Of a DNA stretch of 32,444 nucleotides, positions 24,441 to 30,274 are shown in pieces; position 1 is the first letter of the stretch; each line of letters starts with the position of its first letter. A program made the position numbers and the translations under genes. The DNA is from Lachnospiraceae bacterium (GTDB lineage Bacteria; Bacillota; Clostridia; Lachnospirales; Lachnospiraceae). A model generated the notes under the pieces. It was not told the DNA's origin. It searched no databases and worked only from the letters and a program-made list of their open reading frames with translations. The stretch covers positions 1 to 32,444 of the forward strand of contig JAFWVX010000014.1 in assembly GCA_017523785.1 (NCBI GenBank), written 5' to 3'.

Positions 24441-24453
24441 ACAAAGGAGACTT

Positions 24454-25893
24454 ATGTCGAAAACATTTAACAACGAAGGAAAATTAGTCAACGACCTAGT
24501 AGACCACGAACTTGGACGAATTCCAATAGGCGAACTCTTATTTAAGATGTCCATTCCTATGGTCATCTCTATGTTCATGCTCGCACTTTACAATGTTGTC
24601 GACAGTATATTTATATCAAGGGTATCTGAGGATGCATTATCTGCTCTCTCACTCGCCTACCCTATTCAATTTTTAATGGTTGCATTAAATATCGGTACAA
24701 ACATCGGCATGACTGCTCTCATATCAAGGTCACTCGGCGAGAGAAATTTTGATAAGGCAAATGACTACGCAGGTCACGGATTATTTCTTGCAATCGTGTA
24801 TTCAATTTTATTTGCATTACTTGGATTCTTTTTTACCAAACCATTCTTTCATGCAATGACAACAAACGAAAATATAAGACGTGAAGGAATAAATTATCTT
24901 TCAATAGTTACTATCGTATCATTTGGATTTTTTATACAGACAACATTTGAAAAAATGATGCAGGCTACAGGTAAGACAGTTGGTTCAATGATAACCCAAT
25001 TAGTCGGTGCTATCACAAATATAATTCTAGATCCAATTTTCATCTTCGGTTACTTTGGCATACCTGCCATGGGAACTCGTGGTGCTGCATATGCAACTGT
25101 AATTGGACAAATACTTGGAATGTTTGTCGGTTTCTTTTTAAATAAACTTTTGAATGGGGATTTAGATTTCAAGTTTATATTTTTGAAAGTTAGAGACAGT
25201 AATAAATCAATAATTGGTTCATATTATACTTTTACAACTTCAAATATTAATTTAGATATTATCAAAAACATTTATAAGGTTGGACTCCCATCAATCATAA
25301 TGCAAGCAATCGGTTCTTTCATGATTTTTGGATTAAATGCTATTCTCATACAGTACCAATCAGCTGTAGCAGTTCTCGGAGTCTACTATAAACTTCAAAG
25401 TTTCATATTTATGCCAGTCATCGGTTTAAATAATGGAATGGTTCCAATAGTTTCATATAACTTTGGAGCACATAAGAAAGATAGAATTTACAAAGTAATT
25501 AGATGTGCACTTATTGCAGGACTTGCTATGATGTTATTCGGAGCAACTCTCATGTGGGCAATACCTGAAAAGATTTTATGTTTCTTCAATGCAAGCAAAA
25601 TGATGATGTCAACTGGTGTCTACGCATTCAGAATCATCTCACTACATTTTCCACTCGCTGCTCCAAATATTATACTAAGTTCAGTAATGCAAGCAACTAA
25701 AAAAGAAATCTACAGCCTTATCGCATCACTCATTAGGCAGGTTGCGATCCTCTTACCAACTGCGTCAATCCTTTCAAATCTCTATGGTTTAAAAGGCATA
25801 TGGTTCTGCTTCATACTTGCAGAATTTATTGCATTTATAATTATACTTTCACTCTATAGAAAAACTCGTAGGGAGCAAATCGAATCACTATGA
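24454..25893 (+). CDS. MATE family multidrug/Na+ antiporter
   Basis: This 479-residue membrane protein of 12 predicted helices belongs to the MATE exporters, which expel drugs or metabolites in exchange for Na+ or H+. The start of the transport core is typical (ELLFKMSIPMVISMF, then ALYNVVDSIFISR about 45-57), and the second half repeats the pattern (GLPSIIMQAIGSFM, about 279-292). ATG 24454 is preferred to an in-frame TTG at 24430 because AAAGGAG lies just upstream of it, and because the TTG falls inside a repeat. The stop codon overlaps the trmB start (ATGA), so the two genes are coupled. The substrate cannot be read from the sequence. Confidence 0.88.
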   Translation: MSKTFNNEGKLVNDLVDHELGRIPIGELLFKMSIPMVISMFMLALYNVVDSIFISRVSEDALSALSLAYPIQFLMVALNIGTNIGMTALISRSLGERNFDKANDYAGHGLFLAIVYSILFALLGFFFTKPFFHAMTTNENIRREGINYLSIVTIVSFGFFIQTTFEKMMQATGKTVGSMITQLVGAITNIILDPIFIFGYFGIPAMGTRGAAYATVIGQILGMFVGFFLNKLLNGDLDFKFIFLKVRDSNKSIIGSYYTFTTSNINLDIIKNIYKVGLPSIIMQAIGSFMIFGLNAILIQYQSAVAVLGVYYKLQSFIFMPVIGLNNGMVPIVSYNFGAHKKDRIYKVIRCALIAGLAMMLFGATLMWAIPEKILCFFNASKMMMSTGVYAFRIISLHFPLAAPNIILSSVMQATKKEIYSLIASLIRQVAILLPTASILSNLYGLKGIWFCFILAEFIAFIIILSLYRKTRREQIESL

Positions 25894-26672
25894 GACTAAG
25901 ACATAAAAAAGGAGCCGAAACCGAAGTCCTAAATAGTCCCCTAGTCATAAACGCAGGGGACGACATCATAGGGGCTACACAAAAACCTGTAGGGGACGAC
26001 ATTCTGTCGTCCCGCATATGGACGAGCCCGCTCACTTCAGAATCAATATTTGGAAACAACAACCCACTCCATCTCGAACTCGGCATGGGCAAAGGCAAAT
26101 TCATAATTGAACTCTCAAAGCAAAACCCCGACATCAACTACATCGGCATAGAGAGGTCGGCGACCATCGTTCTAAAAGCCATAGATAATTATGTAGAGGA
26201 CGACATGCCGCCCTCAATCGTAGGGGCGGATACCATCCGCCCGCAGCGTGAGGTCGAGCTATGTGAGCCCGAATTAAATAATAGTAACTTGAGATTTATG
26301 TGTGAAAATGTCGAGAACCTCGAAAAAGTTTTCCCACCTCACAGCATTGATAAAATATACTTAAACTTCTCCGACCCATGGCCAAAGAAACGCCACGAGT
26401 CAAGAAGGCTTACACATAAAAAGTTTTTATCAATCTATGAAAAATTATTAAAGCCAAGTTCACTTCTTGAATTTAAAACTGATAATGTGGGACTCTTCGA
26501 CTTTTCACTTGAAGAAATTAAGAATTCAAACTTTGAACTTTTAGATTATACTTACGACTTGCATAACGATGAAAGATTAAATAAAGATAATATAATGACG
26601 GAGTATGAGGCGAAATTCAGTAAGATGGGGAATAAGATTTGTAAACTTATAGCGAAATCAAGCAAGAGTTGA
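25890..26672 (+). CDS. trmB: tRNA (guanine-N7-)-methyltransferase with two repeat-derived insertions
   Basis: TrmB makes m7G46 in tRNA using SAM. Family motifs: the start MRLRHKKGA, the SAM site LHLELGMGKGKF (60-71), YIGIE (84-88), DPWPKKRHESRRLT (162-175) and FKTDN and EYEAKF near the C-terminus. At 260 residues it is about 45 longer than typical bacterial TrmB (about 213). The excess lies at residues 22-46 and 102-128, and at both places the DNA is made of GTAGGGG-type interspersed repeats read in frame. Both insertions fall in regions that vary or loop in the family, leaving the catalytic motifs intact, so the enzyme may still work. It overlaps the MATE gene by four bases (ATGA) and ends in TGA 16 bases before tcdA begins. 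Confidence 0.9.
   Translation: MRLRHKKGAETEVLNSPLVINAGDDIIGATQKPVGDDILSSRIWTSPLTSESIFGNNNPLHLELGMGKGKFIIELSKQNPDINYIGIERSATIVLKAIDNYVEDDMPPSIVGADTIRPQREVELCEPELNNSNLRFMCENVENLEKVFPPHSIDKIYLNFSDPWPKKRHESRRLTHKKFLSIYEKLLKPSSLLEFKTDNVGLFDFSLEEIKNSNFELLDYTYDLHNDERLNKDNIMTEYEAKFSKMGNKICKLIAKSSKS
25953..26030 (+). repeat. In-frame repeats inside trmB, first site
   Basis: A partial copy (25953-25966), a full GACGAC-type copy (25989-26014) and a remnant of a GCGAGC-type copy (to 26030) lie in tandem. The full copy is a perfect hairpin: arms GGGACGACA and TGTCGTCCC (25993-26001, 26005-26013) around three bases. It is read as V-G-D-D-I-L-S-S-R in TrmB. Confidence 0.8.
26193..26271 (+). repeat. In-frame repeats inside trmB, second site
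   Basis: Three different element types follow head to tail: GACGAC type, decayed (26193-26214); GCGGAT type, intact (26220-26243, arms GGGCGGAT and ATCCGCCC); GCGAGC type, decayed (26248-26271). They encode residues 102-128, a stretch absent from ordinary TrmB between the YIGIE motif and the NLRF strand. Confidence 0.82.
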
Positions 26673-26690
26673 TTATATAAGGAGCAATTT

Positions 26691-27443
26691 ATGTTAAATC
26701 AATATTCAAGAACCGAGTTAATTCTAGGCAAAGACGCAATGCAAAAACTTTGGAATTCTCGCGTCGCTGTATTTGGAATTGGCGGAGTTGGTGGATTCAC
26801 TGTCGAAGCACTCGTCCGCTCTGGCATTGGTGCGATAGACATTATTGATGATGACAAAATTTGCCTTACAAATATAAATAGGCAAATATATGCTACAAGA
26901 AAAACTGTTGGGAAATATAAAGTTGATGTTGCTGCAGAAAGAATTGCAGAGATAAATCCAGATATAAGAGTTACTACATATAAGACATTTTACACACCTG
27001 AGACGGCAGGCGAATTTGACTTTTCACTTTATGACTATGTTGTAGATGCAATTGACACTGTGACTGGAAAGTTGGCCTTAGTTCAAAAGGCAGCAGATGC
27101 AAATACTCCAATCATTTCATCTATGGGTGCAGGGAACAAACTTGACCCTACAAAATTTGAAGTTGCTGACATTTACAAGACATCGGTCTGTCCTCTAGCT
27201 AAAGTTATGCGTTCTGAATGCAAAAAAAGAGGAATAAAAAAACTTAAATGTGTTTATTCAAAAGAAATTCCTACAACACCAATTGAAAGCGAAGTAAATT
27301 CATGCAAAAACAATTGCATTTGCCCACCAGGCTCAAAACGAACTTGTGCAGCCCGTAATCAAGTGCCTGGCAGCAATGCCTTCGTGCCAAGTGTCGTAGG
27401 ACTAATAATGGCAGGGGAAGTAATAAAAGATTTGATAAAATAA
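26691..27443 (+). CDS. tcdA: tRNA threonylcarbamoyladenosine dehydratase (TcdA/YgdL, ThiF fold)
   Basis: This 250-residue E1-like enzyme has the ThiF/MoeB adenylation fold. It is expected to cyclise t6A37 to ct6A37 in tRNA, using ATP. Visible are the nucleotide loop FGIGGVGGF (28-36), the acidic pair in IIDDDKICLTNINRQIYAT (51-69) typical of E1-like proteins, and AIDTVTGK around 120. Cysteines at CPLAKVMRSECKKRG and in the C-terminal CKNNCICPPGSKRTC segment are typical of the YgdL branch rather than of MoeB or ThiF. It follows trmB by 18 bases with an AAGGAG site, giving an operon with two tRNA-modification enzymes. A role in activating a ThiS/MoaD-like protein is less likely because no such gene is near. 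Confidence 0.85.
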   Translation: MLNQYSRTELILGKDAMQKLWNSRVAVFGIGGVGGFTVEALVRSGIGAIDIIDDDKICLTNINRQIYATRKTVGKYKVDVAAERIAEINPDIRVTTYKTFYTPETAGEFDFSLYDYVVDAIDTVTGKLALVQKAADANTPIISSMGAGNKLDPTKFEVADIYKTSVCPLAKVMRSECKKRGIKKLKCVYSKEIPTTPIESEVNSCKNNCICPPGSKRTCAARNQVPGSNAFVPSVVGLIMAGEVIKDLIK

Positions 27444-27454
27444 AATCTTTTGAT

Positions 27455-27487
27455 AAAAAAGCATTGCCTTATCACTTAAAGCAACGC
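27455..27487 (-). terminator. Terminator overlapping the end of the small membrane protein gene
   Basis: On the minus strand an 11-bp hairpin (27477-27487 with 27461-27471, with two G-U pairs and a 5-base loop) is followed by six Ts (27455-27460). Its first arm lies inside the last codons of the 92-residue gene. Confidence 0.75.
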
Positions 27488-27754
27488 CCTCACTCTTGGA
27501 ATGTTATACCTCTGAATCATCACATAAGCTAAATCAATTAAACTTCCTACAATGCAAATGCTTACAATCGCCGGCGCCATTCCAGTTTCACTTATAAACA
27601 ATATTGGAATATACGATAAAAAGAAACAAATTACATATAAAAGAATTGAATCATTGTTTATATCTTTTTTCGAATCAAGCATTGACACCAACTCACCAAT
27701 GAGTATTCTATACAGAAAATGATATATGATTGTAATTATTATATACGCTTTCAT
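27476..27754 (-). CDS. Small membrane protein of unknown function (92 aa)
   Basis: I do not recognise a family. The 92 residues contain two or three hydrophobic helices (about 1-20, 38-53 and 58-79) and short charged loops (SMLDSKKDINND, residues 24-35; IQRYNIPRVR at the end). It follows the pgeF gene by 20 bases and ends in a terminator, so it is probably the last gene of that transcript. No ribosome site of quality precedes the ATG. The clean operon position and a terminator that overlaps the stop codon argue that it is real. Confidence 0.55.
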   Translation of the reverse strand: MKAYIIITIIYHFLYRILIGELVSMLDSKKDINNDSILLYVICFFLSYIPILFISETGMAPAIVSICIVGSLIDLAYVMIQRYNIPRVRALL

Positions 27755-27774
27755 ATACCTTTGTTTAAATCATT

Positions 27775-28545
27775 TTACACCAACATAATTCCAGTTAACA
27801 TCTGCCTTGTGTTGTCTTTCTCAAGTCGCCAAGAGTTAAAGACCCCACTATGATAAGTACAGTATTCCGACCTTGTGATATTTTCTTCTTTAATACCATA
27901 TTTGAGTAGCGATAGTCTAAGCCCTTCAGTCACATCAAGTAAATATTTTTCAGGCTTATCTACTATCGGTGTAAATATTTTATGCACATCATCGCACTCT
28001 ACAATCTTTTTAAACTCAGGAATTAAATCCATTCCTACTTCGTAACATTTGCCACATATGGCAGGACCGAAATGAACCAACAAATCATTTTTATCACTTC
28101 CATAATTCTCTATCATCAAATCAATTGCATTTTGTGTAATCTTTCCAACTGTTCCTCTCCAGCCACTATGAATCATGGCTATCGCTTTTTTTACAGGGTC
28201 CAAAATATATACGGGTGTGCAGTCTGCCTCAATAGTCAAAAGCATAATTCCCTTTTCATTGGTTATCGCACCGTCGCAATTCCCATCTATCTCCATCTTC
28301 ACTACACCCTTGCCGGCATCTTCTTTTTTTACAACCATAATATCCGTGCTATGTCCCTGTGGAACTCTAATCATATCATCAGGCTTAATCCCAAAATGCT
28401 CACCCAACTCTTTATAGAACTTCAAATCTTCCATATCTGCTTTAATATTATGCGAGTAAATTCTCCACCTCGCTTGGTCCTTCGGAACCATAAGAGTTTT
28501 AACTAAACCTGTGTTATCAAATTTTTCAACATTTAAATATTTCAT
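27775..28545 (-). CDS. pgeF: PgeF/YfiH family protein (purine nucleoside phosphorylase, laccase-domain type)
   Basis: At 256 residues this matches the YfiH/PgeF family (Cu-oxidase_4), known for acting on purine nucleosides and for an older label as polyphenol oxidase. Conserved metal and catalytic positions are visible: QGHS (His65), IEADCTP (Cys109), MIHSGWRGTVGK (His126), and FGPAICGKCYEVG (159-171). The usual residue after His65 is often Gly rather than the Ser seen here. A good -10 box lies only six bases before the ATG and no ribosome site is present, so the message may be leaderless. It sits just after the vapC toxin gene and before the 92-residue membrane protein. Confidence 0.87.
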   Translation of the reverse strand: MKYLNVEKFDNTGLVKTLMVPKDQARWRIYSHNIKADMEDLKFYKELGEHFGIKPDDMIRVPQGHSTDIMVVKKEDAGKGVVKMEIDGNCDGAITNEKGIMLLTIEADCTPVYILDPVKKAIAMIHSGWRGTVGKITQNAIDLMIENYGSDKNDLLVHFGPAICGKCYEVGMDLIPEFKKIVECDDVHKIFTPIVDKPEKYLLDVTEGLRLSLLKYGIKEENITRSEYCTYHSGVFNSWRLEKDNTRQMLTGIMLV

Positions 28546-28551
28546 ACAATA

Positions 28552-28579
28552 ATTATATCAAATTATAACCAGTTTTCAA
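28552..28579 (-). promoter_or_regulatory. Promoter of pgeF, possibly giving a leaderless message
   Basis: On the minus strand TTGAAA (28574-28579), 16 bases and TATAAT (28552-28557) precede ATG 28545 with six bases between. The predicted start falls on or next to the ATG. The -35 lies inside the last codons of vapC. Confidence 0.5.
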
Positions 28580-28961
28580 CTTTTAAAGTTTTAATTCTTT
28601 TGAACTCCCTTTCATTATTAGTAATAAGTGTAAGTTTCTTTGCGCAAGCGTGTGCCGCTATCAACATATCCATTGAACCAATGACCTTTCCCGATTGTTC
28701 AAGCGCACTTCTAATTCTACCATATTCATTTGCAGCCTCAACATCATAATCACAAATAATTATAGACGACAAAAACTTCAAAAGATTTTTCATGTTTTCA
28801 TCTTTCTTCAAGCTCTTTTCAACCCCATAGATTAATTCGCTATAGACTATACTTGAAATGCCTATATCTTCAAAATTACACTTAGAAAACTTTTGTATTA
28901 ACTTATCATTTTTATTCTTTAAAATGTAAATGCAAATATTTGTGTCAAGCATATAAATCAT
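28563..28961 (-). CDS. vapC: VapC-type PIN-domain toxin
   Basis: This 132-residue PIN-domain protein is the RNase toxin of a type II toxin-antitoxin pair; known VapCs cut tRNA or rRNA. The acidic metal site is complete: Asp6 in YMLDTN, Glu42 in SSIVYSELIYG, Asp98 in GSMDMLIAAHA and the NNEREF motif (115-120). Its ATG overlaps the antitoxin stop codon (ATGA), the usual arrangement ensuring that antitoxin is made first. With an intact active site it is probably functional. Confidence 0.92.
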   Translation of the reverse strand: MIYMLDTNICIYILKNKNDKLIQKFSKCNFEDIGISSIVYSELIYGVEKSLKKDENMKNLLKFLSSIIICDYDVEAANEYGRIRSALEQSGKVIGSMDMLIAAHACAKKLTLITNNEREFKRIKTLKVENWL

Positions 28962-29326
28962 AATTCTTCTCTCACCTTATCAAATATTTGCTCTCTATCA
29001 AGCATAAAGTCATTAGATATACTGCCTGCACTTTCTTTAAGCCCTGCCCAGACATCGTCCTTTGGAACTAACATTATAATCTTTCCTACTTTGTTGATGT
29101 GATATTTATCAGACTCTTTGTCTGAGCCAAGTTTTTTTGCAAAATTACTATCGTTAATTCCCGATTTTATATTTTTATTAAGTGAAAAACTAATATTTTT
29201 GTTCTTCACTAAATCATTTGCAAACATATTAAATGCAGCACTCATCGTAATGCCAAGGCTCTTGCATACCTCATCAACCTTCATTTTAAGGTCTTCATCT
29301 ATTCTAAAATTTACTAGTACTGACAT
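28958..29326 (-). CDS. Antitoxin with RelB/DinJ-like N-terminus and VapB-like C-terminus
   Basis: This 122-residue protein is the antitoxin for the VapC downstream. The N-terminal half (about 1-45, VNFRIDEDLKMKVDEV then LGITMSAAFNMFANDLV) is a ribbon-helix-helix domain of the RelB/DinJ type that should dimerise and bind the operator. The C-terminal part (about 74-108: HINKVGKIIMLVPKDDVW, then a serine-rich stretch and DFM) resembles the toxin-wrapping tail of AbrB-type VapB antitoxins. The two parts usually belong to different families. Ribosome site AGGAGG precedes the ATG, and a palindromic operator overlaps the promoter, consistent with self-repression. Confidence 0.85.
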   Translation of the reverse strand: MSVLVNFRIDEDLKMKVDEVCKSLGITMSAAFNMFANDLVKNKNISFSLNKNIKSGINDSNFAKKLGSDKESDKYHINKVGKIIMLVPKDDVWAGLKESAGSISNDFMLDREQIFDKVREEL

Positions 29327-29335
29327 ATTTCCTCC

Positions 29336-29384
29336 TATAAAGACATTGTCTTTATAGTATAATATTTAGAAACTTTTTTGTCAA
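29336..29384 (-). promoter_or_regulatory. Promoter and 21-bp palindromic operator of the toxin-antitoxin operon
   Basis: On the minus strand TTGACA (29379-29384), 17 bases and TATACT (29356-29361) form a strong promoter. A perfect palindrome with 10-base arms TATAAAGACA and TGTCTTTATA around one base spans 29336-29356, from the -10 to the ribosome site. This is the likely antitoxin binding site. Confidence 0.8.
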
Positions 29385-29534
29385 TATATGCGCTATTTTT
29401 GTTGTTTCCAACCAAATTTCCACCTGATAACATTCACAATTTTTTCACTATTCCTCCCTATTTTATTAACAATTATAAACTAAAATATAATTGAACTAAA
29501 AAAGAAATATTTGATATTTCAAAAGGAGTTAATT

Positions 29535-30188
29535 ATGAAAAATAATAAATTAATAGCACTAGGAACTGCTTTTATATTAGCAGTAGGAAGTATTGGATGC
29601 ACAGCATCATTTGCAGCAACTGAAACCACATCAAAAACCGAAGAGCAAAAACTACAAAAACCAGAGAATGAAGTCATAGGAAAAATCACTGCAATCTCTG
29701 CTAACTCAGTTACTATCTCACTTGCAGAGAGAAAAATGCCTGAGAACTTTGGACAAGGTCAAGAGCAAGGTAAAGAAAGACCTGAGTTAAAAAATGGCCA
29801 AAGACCAGAGTTTTTTGACAACCATGGTCAAGGATTTGATGGAAAGCAACCACCAGAGCCACCAACAAATGAAAATGGTGAGAAACCAAGTTTCAACTTT
29901 GACAATTTCTTCACTCTCACCGGCGAGTCTACTACTATAGACATTTCATCTGCAACATTTGATGATTTTAGAGCAAGATTTAAAGATAAAGATGATACTA
30001 ACACAACTACAGAGACCAAAGCAGCAAAGACATATAAGGACTATGCTGTTGGTGACTACATCGCGATAGAACTTACTTCTTCAACTTCAAAAGTTGCTAA
30101 ATCAGTAAGAAGTGCAAATATGATGCATGGCGGTTTCGGACCAAGAGGTCAAAAGCCTGATATGCAAAAATCTGAATCTACTCAATAA
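29535..30188 (+). CDS. Small secreted protein of unknown function (217 aa)
   Basis: No named family can be assigned with confidence. The N-terminus is a clear export signal (MKNNKLIALGTAFILAVGSIGC...SFAA), probably cut after SFA; a lipoprotein reading at Cys22 is less likely. The mature part has two short beta-rich blocks, GKITAISANSVTISLAE (about 47-63) and VGDYIAIELTSSTSKVAKSV (about 172-191), resembling DUF5666-like modules. They flank a long Gly/Pro/Gln/Glu-rich low-complexity stretch (about 65-120). Start ATG 29535 has AAAGGAG upstream and is preferred to an in-frame TTG at 29511. A strong terminator follows. It stands alone between two minus-strand operons. Confidence 0.7.
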   Translation: MKNNKLIALGTAFILAVGSIGCTASFAATETTSKTEEQKLQKPENEVIGKITAISANSVTISLAERKMPENFGQGQEQGKERPELKNGQRPEFFDNHGQGFDGKQPPEPPTNENGEKPSFNFDNFFTLTGESTTIDISSATFDDFRARFKDKDDTNTTTETKAAKTYKDYAVGDYIAIELTSSTSKVAKSVRSANMMHGGFGPRGQKPDMQKSESTQ

Positions 30189-30226
30189 CTCTTTGATAGA
30201 GGTTGAGATATAACCCCCTCCAAATT

Positions 30227-30255
30227 AAAACCCCTCAGCTACACCGAGGGGTTTT
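30227..30255. terminator. Bidirectional terminator between convergent genes
   Basis: AAAACCCCTC (30227-30236) pairs with GAGGGGTTTT (30246-30255) around nine bases. T runs follow on the plus side and the As give Ts on the minus side, so it serves both the small secreted protein gene and the InlB-repeat gene. Confidence 0.85.
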
Positions 30256-30274
30256 TGCTTAAAATATAAATGCT

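Noticed and set aside
24430-24453. TTG at 24430 as the start of the MATE gene
   Set aside because: It lies inside a repeat copy, and ATG 24454 has a clear AAAGGAG site in front and matches the usual protein start.
27427-27451. AAAGATTT/AAATCTTT hairpin as terminator for tcdA
   Set aside because: The stem is all A-T apart from one pair and lacks a following T run. No convincing plus-strand terminator for tcdA was found.
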